Origin: Actinomadura mexicana
GTDB lineage: Bacteria; Actinomycetota; Actinomycetes; Streptosporangiales; Streptosporangiaceae
Assembly (NCBI RefSeq): GCF_900188105.1
Contig: NZ_FZNP01000009.1
Location: 339,097 to 403,096, forward strand
DNA length: 64,000 bases
Reading direction: 5' to 3'
Position numbers and translations under genes: made by a program. The notes beneath the pieces were generated by a model. The model was not told the DNA's origin and ran no database searches. It saw only the letters and a list, made by a program, of their open reading frames with translations. Of this stretch, positions 15,711 through 24,339 are shown piece by piece. Numbering within the stretch: position 1 is the stretch's first letter; each line of letters begins with the position of its first letter.

Positions 15711-17135
15711 TTGGTCATGGCGCCGCAGGGTGAGCATCGCGTCGTCGCCGTCATCCTCGCGGGTGGCAGCGGACAGCGGATGGGTCTCAGCACTCCCAAG
15801 CAGCTCCTCAAGATCGCCGGAAAGTCGATCCTCGAGCACACGCTGGGCGTGTTCGAGGAGGCCCCCGACGTCGACGAGATCATCGTCCTGATGAACCCCG
15901 GCTTCCTCCAGGACGCCGCGGACTGCGTGCGGAAGGCCGGCTGCACCAAGGTCAAGGCCGTGCTCCCCGGCGGGACGTCCCGGAACGCCACCACGCAGCT
16001 CGCCCTCGACGCCCTCGCCGACCACCCGGCCGAGACGACCAGCGTGCTGTTCCACGACGCGGTGCGCCCGCTGCTGTCGCAGCGCATCATCCGCGACTGC
16101 GTGGCCGCGCTGCGCGAGCACCGGGCGGTGGACGTCGCGATCCCGTCCGCCGACACGATCATCCAGGTCGACCAGGACGTCATCGTGGACGTCCCGCGCC
16201 GGGCGAACCTGCGCCGCGGGCAGACCCCGCAGGGCTTCCGGCTCGCCACCATCCGCGACGCCTACGACAAGGCGTGGCAGGACGAGAACTTCGAGGCGAC
16301 CGACGACTGCTCCGTGGTGCTGCGCTACCTGCCCGGCACCCCGATCTACGTCGTCCCCGGCGACGAGCACAACATGAAGGTCACCGAGCCGGTCGACATG
16401 TTCGTCGCGGACAAGCTGTTCCAGCTCGCCTCCTCCGACGCCCCCGACCTGACCGAGGACCAGTACGCCGAGGCCCTCGGCGGCAAGACGATGGTCGTGT
16501 TCGGCGCCAGCCAGGGCATCGGCGCCGCCATCGCGGAGCTGGCCCAGCGGTTCGGCGCCCGCGTCTTCGGCTACAGCCGCGGCGCCACCCGCACCCACGC
16601 CGAGCGGCCCGAGGACGTCGCCGCCGCGCTCGCGCAGTCCTACTCGGCGACCGGCCGCGTCGACTTCGTCGTCAACACGGCGGGCATCCTGCGGATCGGC
16701 CGGCTCGACGCCATCGACCCCGAGGCGATCGAGGAGGCGCTGCGCGTCAACTACCTCGCGCCGATCCACATCGCGCGGGCGTCGTTCCCCTACCTCGCCA
16801 AGACCGGCGGGCAGCTGCTGCTCTACACCTCCAGCTCCTACACCCGCGGGCGCGCCGACTACAGCCTGTACTCCTCCGCCAAGGCCGCCACGGTGAACCT
16901 CACCCAGGCGCTGGCCGACGAGTGGTCCGGCGACAAGGTGCGGATCAACTGCATCAACCCCGAGCGGACCAGCACCCCCATGCGGACCGCGGCGTTCGGC
17001 CAGGAGCCCCCGCACACCCTGCTGAGCGCCGACCAGGTGGCCCGCACCTCCCTCAACGTCCTGCTCTCCAGCCTCACCGGGCAGGTCATCGACGTGCGCC
17101 GCGAAGACCCCCTCAGCGGCGGCCGTTCCGGCTGA
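15711..17135 (+). CDS. Bifunctional cytidylyltransferase/reductase (CDP-ribitol synthase, Bcs1/TarIJ type)
   Basis: A 474-residue fusion. Residues 1-240 are an IspD/TarI-type cytidylyltransferase with LAGGSGQRMG, TPKQ and the LFHDAVRPL motif; residues 255-474 are an SDR reductase with FGASQGIGAA, Ser in YTSSSY and YSSAK. This order matches Bcs1 of Haemophilus type b, which reduces ribulose 5-phosphate to ribitol 5-phosphate and activates it as CDP-ribitol. Next to a TagF-type polymerase it points to a poly(ribitol phosphate) wall polymer. TTG 15711 is eight bases after AAGGA (15698-15702); ATG 15717 is an alternative. A role for the first half in isoprenoid synthesis is unlikely given the fusion. 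Confidence 0.9.
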   Translation: MVMAPQGEHRVVAVILAGGSGQRMGLSTPKQLLKIAGKSILEHTLGVFEEAPDVDEIIVLMNPGFLQDAADCVRKAGCTKVKAVLPGGTSRNATTQLALDALADHPAETTSVLFHDAVRPLLSQRIIRDCVAALREHRAVDVAIPSADTIIQVDQDVIVDVPRRANLRRGQTPQGFRLATIRDAYDKAWQDENFEATDDCSVVLRYLPGTPIYVVPGDEHNMKVTEPVDMFVADKLFQLASSDAPDLTEDQYAEALGGKTMVVFGASQGIGAAIAELAQRFGARVFGYSRGATRTHAERPEDVAAALAQSYSATGRVDFVVNTAGILRIGRLDAIDPEAIEEALRVNYLAPIHIARASFPYLAKTGGQLLLYTSSSYTRGRADYSLYSSAKAATVNLTQALADEWSGDKVRINCINPERTSTPMRTAAFGQEPPHTLLSADQVARTSLNVLLSSLTGQVIDVRREDPLSGGRSG

Positions 17136-17149
17136 CCCCGCCCCCGCAC

Positions 17150-17174
17150 GCGCCCGCCCGGCCCCGGCGGGCGC
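17150..17174. terminator. GC hairpin, terminator or attenuator
   Basis: Perfect 9-base arms (17150-17158 and 17166-17174) flank a 7-base loop, followed by a pyrimidine-rich run. It lies between the CDP-ribitol synthase gene and the polymerase gene on the same strand, so it may lower, rather than end, read-through. Confidence 0.5.
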
Positions 17175-17240
17175 AGGTCCCCCCTTCCCCTCTCCCCAAA
17201 TGCGCCCACCCCTCGGGCGCTGACAAGACGGAGGTGTGCC

Positions 17241-19049
17241 GTGCGGCGTCTCGTCTCCCGGTACTCGACTCTCATGCGGTACTCATCGGTGCTGTCGCTG
17301 CCCGTCACGCTCGGGCTGCTGATCGGGGCGGCCGCGGCAGGAGCGCCCTGGGCGTTCCTCGGCGCCGCCGTGCTCTGCTACGCGGCCGAGTTCGCCCTCG
17401 GGCGGACGCTGCCGGACGCGGCGAGGCCGCTGCGCTGGGGCCAGATGAGCCCGGGCGCGCGGGTGCTGGTCCGGCAGGCCGCCCTCGTGCTGCTGCTCGT
17501 CCAGTCGGGTGACGCCGGCCGGCCGTCCGTCGTCCTGGCGGCCCTCGGCCTCCTGCTGGCCGACTGGCTCCGGGCCGCGACCCTCGCCGGCGCGGTCGCC
17601 TCGCGCCGCGTCAACCGGCTCCCCTTCGTCACCCGCAACCTCGGGCAGGGCGAGCCGTCGCTCCCCGCCCCGAACTCCGCCCGGCAGGCCCGGCTGACCC
17701 TCCTGCTCGAGAGCCACGCCGACCTCCTGCCGCTGCTGTTCGGCACCGCCGGGCTCCTGCTCGGCCTCCCGGCGCTGGTCCTCGCCGGCGTCCTCGGCAC
17801 CGCGGCCGTCGCCGTCGCCGTCGCGGCCGCGCAGGCGCCGCGGCTGCGCCGGATGCGCATGCTCCTCGACGCCGGACGGTCGGGCCGCAACGTGCAGCGC
17901 CGCGTCGACCTGTACAAGCCCGAGGTCGTCCTGTACTTCACCGGCCCGGCCACGACCGTCTACCAGGCCAACATGTGGCTGGAGACGCTGGAGCGGCTGG
18001 ACCGCAAGGCGATGGTCCTCGTCCGCTCCCCCGAGGTCGTCGGCGCGCTCGCGCCCACCCCGCTCCCCGTCGTGTGCATCACGCGGGCCGAGGACATGAT
18101 GAACTTCGACCTCGGCACCGTGAAGGTCGCGCTCTACCCGGGCAACACCGGCAAGAACCTCCACCTGCTCCGCGAGGAGCACATCAAGCACGTGTTCGTC
18201 GGGCACGGCGACAGCGACAAGGGCCCGAGCTCCAACCCCGTCAGCAAGGTCTTCGACGAGGTGTGGGTGGCCGGCCCCGGGGGCCGCGACCGCTACCGCA
18301 ACTCCGACGCCGGGGTGCGCGACGAGGCCATCGTCGAGGTGGGCCGCCCGCAGCTCGGCGAGATCACCACCGAGCCGTCCGGCGGGCCCGTCCCCACCGT
18401 CCTGTACGCGCCCACCTGGGAGGGCTGGGACAACGAGCACGGCTACAGCTCCCTGCTCGGCATGGGCGAGCGGATCATCCGGACGCTGCTGGAGCAGGGG
18501 CCGCGGCTGCGCGTCATCTACCGGCCGCACCCCTACACCGGCCGGCGGCTGGCGGAGGCCGCCGCCGTGCACGCCCGGATCATCCGGATGATCGAGCAGG
18601 CGAACCGGGGCGGCGCGGGCGGCCACCAGGTGGTGACCGGCGCGGACGCCTCCCTCTACGAGTGCTTCAACCGGTCGGACATGCTGATCACCGATATCTC
18701 CAGTGTGATCTCCGACTACATCCCGAGCCTGAAGCCGTACGTCGTCACCAACCCCGACGGGATGGACGAGAACCTCTTCACGACCGAGTTCCCGTCCGCG
18801 TCGGCGGCCTACCTGCTGAGCCCCGGCTGCGGCGAGCTGGCCGACATCCTCGCCGTCGCGGTGACGCCCGGCCAGGACCCGCTGGCCGCGGAGCGGCGCA
18901 CGCTCCGCGACTACCTGCTGGGCCCCGAGCAGCCGGACGCCATGACGCGGTTCGCCGCCGCCGTCGACGCGCTCGCGCAGGCCGGCCCCAGGTCGACGAT
19001 GTACGGAATCTCCGGACGGGCGGTCACGGCGGCCACCGAGCACGCCTAG
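17241..19049 (+). CDS. Membrane-anchored CDP-glycerol/ribitol phosphotransferase (TagF family)
   Basis: The 602-residue protein has five or six transmembrane helices in its first 215 residues and then a TagF-type polymerase domain. The catalytic signature appears as FVGHGDSDKGPSSNP, followed by LYAPTWEGW, YRPHPYTG and the substrate-binding SDMLITDISSVISDY. The family moves glycerol- or ribitol-phosphate from CDP-alditol to a growing teichoic chain. With the CDP-ribitol synthase immediately upstream, ribitol phosphate is the likely donor. The fused membrane part is unusual compared with TagF of Bacillus. GTG 17241 has a perfect GGAGG six bases upstream. Confidence 0.88.
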   Translation: MRRLVSRYSTLMRYSSVLSLPVTLGLLIGAAAAGAPWAFLGAAVLCYAAEFALGRTLPDAARPLRWGQMSPGARVLVRQAALVLLLVQSGDAGRPSVVLAALGLLLADWLRAATLAGAVASRRVNRLPFVTRNLGQGEPSLPAPNSARQARLTLLLESHADLLPLLFGTAGLLLGLPALVLAGVLGTAAVAVAVAAAQAPRLRRMRMLLDAGRSGRNVQRRVDLYKPEVVLYFTGPATTVYQANMWLETLERLDRKAMVLVRSPEVVGALAPTPLPVVCITRAEDMMNFDLGTVKVALYPGNTGKNLHLLREEHIKHVFVGHGDSDKGPSSNPVSKVFDEVWVAGPGGRDRYRNSDAGVRDEAIVEVGRPQLGEITTEPSGGPVPTVLYAPTWEGWDNEHGYSSLLGMGERIIRTLLEQGPRLRVIYRPHPYTGRRLAEAAAVHARIIRMIEQANRGGAGGHQVVTGADASLYECFNRSDMLITDISSVISDYIPSLKPYVVTNPDGMDENLFTTEFPSASAAYLLSPGCGELADILAVAVTPGQDPLAAERRTLRDYLLGPEQPDAMTRFAAAVDALAQAGPRSTMYGISGRAVTAATEHA

Positions 19050-19086
19050 AGTGGCCCCACAGTCACCTCCCGAGCGTAGAGGGGCC

Positions 19087-21051
19087 ATGAGGCAACCCCT
19101 GGTCAGCGTGATCGTCCCGGTGTACCAGTGCCGGGACACGGTGGGCGGGGCACTGGAGTCGGTCTTCGCCCAGTCCCTGCCCGCCGAGCAGGTCGAGGTC
19201 ATCGCCGTCGACGACGGTTCGACCGACGGCGGCGGCGAACTGCTGGACGAGCTCGCCCGCGCCCACGACCGGCTGACGGTCGTCCACCAGCCGAACTCCG
19301 GCGGCGCGGGCGCGCCGCGCAACCGGGGCCTGGAACTGGCGTCCGGGACGTTCGTGTTCTTCCTGGACGCCGACGACCGCCTGGCCCCCGAGGCGCTGGA
19401 GCGCATGACGGCGATGGCCGAGCGCAACGGCACCGACATCGTCCTCGGCAAGCAGGTCGGAACCGGCGGCCGCAAGGCGCCCAAGGTGTTCGCCCGCTCC
19501 ATCGAGCGCACCCACGTGCTCGACCCCGACTGCGACCTGTTCGGGCGGATGTCGATGGCCGCGCTCCAGCTCTTCCGCCGGTCCCTGGTCGAGGACGCGG
19601 GGCTCCGCTTCACCGAAGGCCTGGTGGCCCACGAGGACCAGCTCTTCACCGCCGGCGCCTACCTGAACGCCCGCGGCGTCTCCGTCCTGGCCGACTACGA
19701 CTGCTACTACTGGGCCGCCCGCGAGGACGGCTCCAGCGCGACGCAGGGAGCGGGCGCCCCGCCCGCCGACCTGTACGCGATCATCGCCCAGGCCATGCGG
19801 CAGGTCGCCGACCGCACCGAGCCGGGCGAGACCCGGGAGCGGCTGAACCGGCGCTACCTGCGGCTGGAGGTCTTCGGCCGGCTCGACCGCCTGTACCTGG
19901 ACTCCTCGCCCGACGACCAGAAGATCACCCTCGCGGGCTGCCGCGAACTGCTGGAGGAGTGGTACACCCCCGCGCAGCGGGAGCTGGCCCACCCCCTCCA
20001 CCGGGTGATCGCGCACTGCGTCCTGCACGAGCTCGACGACGAACTGGTGGAGGTTTTGCGGTTCCGCCGCGGCGGGACGCGGCCCCGCCTCCACCTGGAG
20101 GACGGGCGCGCCTACGTGAAGTACCCGTTCTTCCGCGACCCCGCCGTCCGCATCCCCGACGCGTGCTTCGCGAGCCCCAAGCCGCTGGAGGTCCTGCCCA
20201 CCCTGGCGCGACTGGCCTGGAAGGACGGCGCCCTCCTGGTCGGCGGCACGGTGCTCGTCCGCGACGTGGACGGGCAGAGCCCGGCCGTCCGCCTGCTGCT
20301 GAAGGACGGCGACGGCGCCCACCGCCCGGTGGAGTGCGAGACCGTCCCGGCCGCGCCCGCGGACGAAGGCGTCGAAGTGTCCTTCACCGCCGATCTCGCC
20401 CCGCAGGCGGCCTCCCTCCGGAACGGCCGCTGGACGGTCCAGATCGAGGTCTCGCTCAGCGGGCACGTGCGGACGATGCCGCTGGTGAAGCCGCGCGACC
20501 TGCCCCTTCCGCGGGCGGCCCTGGCGGGCGCCCGCCTCCTGCGCCCGACGCAGCAGCGCGGCGGCGGGCCCCTCGTGCTGGAGGCCGGCGCGGTCCTCAC
20601 GTCCGCCGACTTCACCGGCGTCGAGGTCGGCTGGGGGCCGGGGCGGCGGGTCCGGGTGCGGGCCGACGCGCCGCCCGTCCTCGGCGACGGCCCGGCGATG
20701 AGCGTCCTGCTTCAGCACGCCGACGGCGAGACGACGATCCGCGCCGCGCTGGAGGCCGCGCCCGACGACCCGCCCCGCCTGTGCGCCGACCTCTCCCTCG
20801 CGGGCGCGCGTCCCGGCCGCTGGCGGGCCCGCTTCGCGGTCGACGGCGTGGGCGATCCCGTCCCGGTGCGCCTGCCGGCCGAGGGCGGCGGCGTCCTCGG
20901 GCCGGTGACCGCGTCGCTGGCGCCCCCGCGCCGCGTGCACGTCAGAATGGACCGCAGGACGGCGACCGTGCACGTCACCGCGCCGCTGGGGTCGCTCGCG
21001 AGGCGCACCCGGCGGCTGCTCCCCGGCGGGGGCAGGAAGCCGCGGTCGTGA
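19087..21051 (+). CDS. Family 2 glycosyltransferase, TarS-like
   Basis: A 654-residue enzyme. The GT-A domain (1-230) has VSVIVPVYQC, AVDDGSTDGG, the PNSGGAGAPRN acceptor loop and the metal motif DADD; HEDQLFTAGAYLNARGVSVLADYDCYY closely follows TarS, which adds beta-GlcNAc to ribitol phosphate. The remaining 420 residues are a helical linker and several beta-sandwich modules, as in TarS where they form the trimer and bind polymer. I infer that it decorates the ribitol-phosphate chain. ATG 19087 follows GAGGGG closely; a GTG at 19051 would add 12 residues that do not fit the family. The WbpD-like gene follows after 40 bases. Confidence 0.88.
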   Translation: MRQPLVSVIVPVYQCRDTVGGALESVFAQSLPAEQVEVIAVDDGSTDGGGELLDELARAHDRLTVVHQPNSGGAGAPRNRGLELASGTFVFFLDADDRLAPEALERMTAMAERNGTDIVLGKQVGTGGRKAPKVFARSIERTHVLDPDCDLFGRMSMAALQLFRRSLVEDAGLRFTEGLVAHEDQLFTAGAYLNARGVSVLADYDCYYWAAREDGSSATQGAGAPPADLYAIIAQAMRQVADRTEPGETRERLNRRYLRLEVFGRLDRLYLDSSPDDQKITLAGCRELLEEWYTPAQRELAHPLHRVIAHCVLHELDDELVEVLRFRRGGTRPRLHLEDGRAYVKYPFFRDPAVRIPDACFASPKPLEVLPTLARLAWKDGALLVGGTVLVRDVDGQSPAVRLLLKDGDGAHRPVECETVPAAPADEGVEVSFTADLAPQAASLRNGRWTVQIEVSLSGHVRTMPLVKPRDLPLPRAALAGARLLRPTQQRGGGPLVLEAGAVLTSADFTGVEVGWGPGRRVRVRADAPPVLGDGPAMSVLLQHADGETTIRAALEAAPDDPPRLCADLSLAGARPGRWRARFAVDGVGDPVPVRLPAEGGGVLGPVTASLAPPRRVHVRMDRRTATVHVTAPLGSLARRTRRLLPGGGRKPRS

Positions 21052-21091
21052 CCCGCATCCACCCGCTGAACATCCGCACGGAAGGCCCCGA

Positions 21092-21706
21092 ATGAGTCAC
21101 CGCATCCTGCCGAGCGCCCAGGTCGACCCCGGCGCGGAACTCGGCGACGGAACCACCGTGTGGGACCTCGCCCAGATCCGCGAGGGCGCCCGGCTCGGCG
21201 CGGGCTGCATCGTGGGGCGCGGCGCCTACGTCGGCGCGGGCGTGCGGATCGGCGACAACGTCAAGCTGCAGAACCACGCGCTCGTCTACGAGCCCGCCGT
21301 GCTGGAGGACGGCGTGTTCGTCGGCCCCGCCGTCGTGCTCACCAACGACCGGGAGCCCCGCTCGGTGGACCCGGACGGCAGGCTGAAGCGCGGTGACGAC
21401 TGGGAGGCGGTCGGCGTCCACGTCGCCGAGGGCGCTTCGCTGGGCGCCCGCAGCGTGTGCGTCGCGCCGGTCCGCGTCGGCCGCTGGGCGATGGTCGCCG
21501 CGGGCGCGGTGGTGACCCGCGACGTCCCCGACTTCGCGCTGGTCGCGGGCGTCCCCGCCCGCCGGATCGGCTGGGTCGGCAGGGCCGGCGCCCGGCTCAC
21601 CGAGCGTTCCGACGGGACGTGGGAGTGCCCGCGGACCGGTGAGGTCTACGTCGAGGCGCCCGCCGGCGACGGCTCGGGGACGGCCGTGCTGACCGAGAAG
21701 GGCTGA
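21092..21706 (+). CDS. wbpD: WbpD-like UDP-amino-sugar N-acetyltransferase
   Basis: The 204-residue product is a left-handed beta-helix of hexapeptide repeats (IREGARLGAGCIVGRGAYVGAGVRIGDNVKLQNHALVYEP). The repeat order, the VLTNDREPR loop with its catalytic-type Asn, and the end GAVVTRDVPDFALVAGVPARRIGWV match WbpD/WlbB, which acetylate the 3-amino group of UDP-GlcNAc3NA to give UDP-2,3-diacetamido-2,3-dideoxy-glucuronate. The partner enzymes WbpE-, WbpB- and WbpA-like are in the converging operon. The C-terminal 30 residues are a family-type tail containing ERSDGTWECPRTGEVY. Confidence 0.87.
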   Translation: MSHRILPSAQVDPGAELGDGTTVWDLAQIREGARLGAGCIVGRGAYVGAGVRIGDNVKLQNHALVYEPAVLEDGVFVGPAVVLTNDREPRSVDPDGRLKRGDDWEAVGVHVAEGASLGARSVCVAPVRVGRWAMVAAGAVVTRDVPDFALVAGVPARRIGWVGRAGARLTERSDGTWECPRTGEVYVEAPAGDGSGTAVLTEKG

Positions 21707-21729
21707 ACCCGGAGGGGGCGGCGGGCCGG

Positions 21730-22326
21730 TCAGGGCTTGGCGTCGAGGCTGCGCACCTGCCGCGTCGTCACGACGAGGTCGGGGTGCAGGCGGGCCAGCC
21801 GCCGGCCGAGCGGCACCGACGTCCGGTCCATCACGACGACGCGGACGAGCCCGCCCGTGTCGATCTCGCGCAGGACGCGCCGCCGCGCGATGCGGGCCAG
21901 CAGGTGCGGCCGGACGTGCCGGTAGAACGGCACGAAGAGCCGCCGGTGCACGGCCCGGGAGACGCGGGTCCGGACGCGGTCCAGGCGGGCGCCGAGAGGG
22001 CCCGCCCGCGCCACCGGCCGGACGGCGAGCCGCGGCATCCTGACCACGACCGTGTGCTCCAGCCAGGGCAGCGGGTGCCGGGCCTCCGCCTCGTCGAGCC
22101 GGTGCAGCCGCACCCGCTCGTCCAGGTCCGCCCACCCGTCCGGCTCGGCGGTCACCACGTCGACCCGCGCGCCCTCCTGCGCGAAGTACCCGGCCAGCCC
22201 GATGACCCTCTTGTGCTGGCGCTTGGGCGGCACGTTCGGGGCGGGGTCCATCGTCAGCCTGGGGTCCATGGCCAGGACCAGCACCTTCGGGGGCCGCCCG
22301 CCGCGCACGTCACCGTCTCCCGACAT
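21730..22326 (-). CDS. Short GT-B N-lobe-like protein in the glycan locus
   Basis: The 198-residue protein starts with a Rossmann strand (VLVLAMD), a Gly-containing turn and KRVIGLAGYFAQEGARVDVVTAE, which is how GT-B glycosyltransferases begin. A basic helical stretch (RTRVSRAVHRRLFVPFYRHVRPHLLARIARRRVLREID) leads to VVVMDRTSVPLGRRLARLHPDLVVTT, then the frame stops: there is no nucleotide-sugar-binding second lobe. It is the last gene of the minus operon, two bases after the GT4 gene. A similar half-protein lies two genes upstream. It may be a binding partner of a glycosyltransferase or a remnant; function unknown. Confidence 0.72.
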   Translation of the reverse strand: MSGDGDVRGGRPPKVLVLAMDPRLTMDPAPNVPPKRQHKRVIGLAGYFAQEGARVDVVTAEPDGWADLDERVRLHRLDEAEARHPLPWLEHTVVVRMPRLAVRPVARAGPLGARLDRVRTRVSRAVHRRLFVPFYRHVRPHLLARIARRRVLREIDTGGLVRVVVMDRTSVPLGRRLARLHPDLVVTTRQVRSLDAKP

Positions 22327-22328
22327 GA

Positions 22329-23795
22329 TCACCCGCTCCCGCCGCGCCTGCGGGCGGCCAGCTCGTCGAGCCGCCCCACGAGCGGCTCCAGCGTCACGTT
22401 CCGTTCGAAGCGGTCCGCGTAGGCGCGGGCCTCGGCGACCTGCCGCTCGTCCAGGCCGGCCGCCGCCTTCGCCGCCGCCACCATCGAGGCGGCGATGTCG
22501 GCCGGGGCGAGCCCGCCCGGGTTGAACCACAGCGGATACCCGCGCAGCAGCTCCTCGGCCGCCGACCCCGGCGTGTGGACCGACACGATGGGACGTCCCG
22601 CCGCCATGTACTCGAAGATCTTTCCGGAGGTGACGTAGCGTCCGCCGCCGTTGAGGAACACCAGCACGTCGGAGTCCTGGTAGACGTCGGCGAGCGCCGT
22701 CTTGGACACCGGACCGCGGTGGTGGACCCCGGGGGCGAGCACCTGCTCGCCGCCCTCCCCGCCGGCGGTCTCCACCGGCTCGGCCGTCGCCGGCCCGCCC
22801 CCGGCCTCCTGGGCGCCGACGGCGGCGGCCGCCGCTTCGGCAGCGGCGGCGAAACGCTTGCGGAGCTTGTCGTCGGTGCCCTGGAAGAACCCGAAGTAGC
22901 CGTAGAAGTTCAGGGAGGCGGCCCCCATGTCCGAGTGCGTGCGGGCGCGGGAGAACCCCTCGATCAGCTCCTCGATGGGCTGCTTGTCGGTGACCGTGCC
23001 GACGAAGGAGAAGCGGGGCGCGTGCCCGCCCGTCGTCACGGTCCCGTCCGTCGTCGCGCGGGCGGCCGGGGGCGGCGCGGCGCTCTGCGGGAGCGTGTCG
23101 GCGTCCCACCCGTTCAGGACGGTCATCATGCGGTCCGCCGCGCGCGGGTGGCGTTCGGCGTGCCAGGCGCGCTGGGCGTCGTTGACGTACAGCGAGTTCG
23201 CCGCGGACCGCAGCACCCGGCGCTCCCAGCGCCAGGCGGGATGCCCGTCCTCGAACATCGGCTCCTCGCTGAACTGGTCGAGGGTCCAGGAGTCGCGGTA
23301 GTCGATGACGTAGGGGGTGCGGGTCAGCTTGTGGAACAGCCACGCCGCGGCGAACGAGGAGTACGGGTTCCCCGTCGCGAGGACCACGTCGAACCTGCGC
23401 CGCGCGTGCATCCGCAGCGCGCGCCGGACGGAGTCGCGCCCCCAGGACGCGTAGTGCTCAGGGAAGACGTGCTTCTGCCCCCACGTGTACAGCGACTGGG
23501 CCAGCTGGGGGAACGCCCCGCGGAACCGGCTGTACTCGCGCAGGTCCGTCTGCCAGACGAACCGGTTCAGGTCCGGGCGCACCAGCGTGATCCGCGGGTC
23601 GACGGTCTCCGTCAGCCGGTCGTCGACCGAGCCGATCGTGTCGTACAGGAACGGCAGCGGCGCCGCGAAGACCGTGACGTCCCAGCCCAGCTCGGTCAGC
23701 CGGTTCGCGGTCGCCCGAGGGCGGTACACACCGCTCGCACGGGACGGCGGGAAGTAGAACGCGAGGTAGAGAAGGCGTGGACGGCGTTCGGTCAT
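22329..23795 (-). CDS. GT4-type glycosyltransferase
   Basis: A 488-residue GT-B glycosyltransferase. The N-lobe begins RLLYLAFYFPPSRASGVYRPRATANRLTELGWDVTVF, a pattern common in exopolysaccharide GT4 enzymes, and includes GNPYSSFAAAWLFHK and YVIDYRDSWTLDQF. The C-lobe has FSFVGTVTDKQPIEELIEGF and the donor-binding GRYVTSGKIFEYMAAGRPIVSV. A low-complexity Ala/Glu/Gly insert lies at about residue 330-360. ATG 23795 has GAGGA nine bases upstream. It likely adds one sugar during assembly of the surface polymer; donor and acceptor are unknown. Confidence 0.86.
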   Translation of the reverse strand: MTERRPRLLYLAFYFPPSRASGVYRPRATANRLTELGWDVTVFAAPLPFLYDTIGSVDDRLTETVDPRITLVRPDLNRFVWQTDLREYSRFRGAFPQLAQSLYTWGQKHVFPEHYASWGRDSVRRALRMHARRRFDVVLATGNPYSSFAAAWLFHKLTRTPYVIDYRDSWTLDQFSEEPMFEDGHPAWRWERRVLRSAANSLYVNDAQRAWHAERHPRAADRMMTVLNGWDADTLPQSAAPPPAARATTDGTVTTGGHAPRFSFVGTVTDKQPIEELIEGFSRARTHSDMGAASLNFYGYFGFFQGTDDKLRKRFAAAAEAAAAAVGAQEAGGGPATAEPVETAGGEGGEQVLAPGVHHRGPVSKTALADVYQDSDVLVFLNGGGRYVTSGKIFEYMAAGRPIVSVHTPGSAAEELLRGYPLWFNPGGLAPADIAASMVAAAKAAAGLDERQVAEARAYADRFERNVTLEPLVGRLDELAARRRGGSG

Positions 23796-23799
23796 GGCG

Positions 23800-24339
23800 T
23801 CATCCTCTGGCGTGGCCTGCCGGGGACCTTTCATGAGCAACGGAGTAGGAGAGCGCCGCCCCGGCGCCCATGATCGTGTCCGCGAGCTCGGACACGGCCG
23901 CCAGCGACTGCGGGTCCGCGATGACGACGAGGTCGATGGAGCGGCCGCGCAGCAGCTCGCGCTCGACCGTCCGGCGGCGCACCGCACCGGCGTCGCGCCG
24001 GTAGAGACGGGCCAGCCGCCGGTCGACGGGCCGGGCGACGCGCCTGCAATAGGCGGAGTCGATCCGCTTCCCGAGCCCGCGCAGCGGCCCGGGAAGGCAC
24101 ACGCGCAGCAGCAGCCCCGGGATCCGGTACAGCGGGATCCGCACCGCGGCGGGGCGGTAGCGCCGTTCGAGCGCGGGCAGCTCGACGGCGTCGACGCCGT
24201 CGGGGAGCGGGTCCTTCGCCCACGCCGAGGTCTTGCGCACCAGCACGGTGGCGCTGCCGCCGTCCGCGACGACCTGCGCCGCCTCCCGGACGACCGCGGG
24301 CCGGCGGGAGGCGCCGAGCGCCACGAACAGCACGTTCAC
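23800..24339 (-). CDS. Second short GT-B N-lobe-like protein
   Basis: The 179-residue product opens with NVLFVALGASRRPAVVREAAQVVADGGSATVLV, a Rossmann start, continues with a basic helical region (SAYCRRVARPVDRRLARLYRRDAGAVRRRTVERELLRG) and a strand LVVIADPQSLAAVSELADTIMG, then ends. Layout and key words parallel the 198-residue protein at the end of the operon, so the two look like distant paralogs without a catalytic second lobe. GTG 24339 overlaps the previous stop as GTGA and has GGAGGAG upstream, which argues for active translation. Function unknown. Confidence 0.72.
   Translation of the reverse strand: MNVLFVALGASRRPAVVREAAQVVADGGSATVLVRKTSAWAKDPLPDGVDAVELPALERRYRPAAVRIPLYRIPGLLLRVCLPGPLRGLGKRIDSAYCRRVARPVDRRLARLYRRDAGAVRRRTVERELLRGRSIDLVVIADPQSLAAVSELADTIMGAGAALSYSVAHERSPAGHARG

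Noticed and set aside
15555..17015. Long minus-strand frame opposite the CDP-ribitol synthase
   Set aside because: Val/Gly/Arg-rich antisense shadow without any motif.
17283..19649. 788-codon minus-strand frame
   Set aside because: Antisense shadow across two convincing genes; no recognisable domain.
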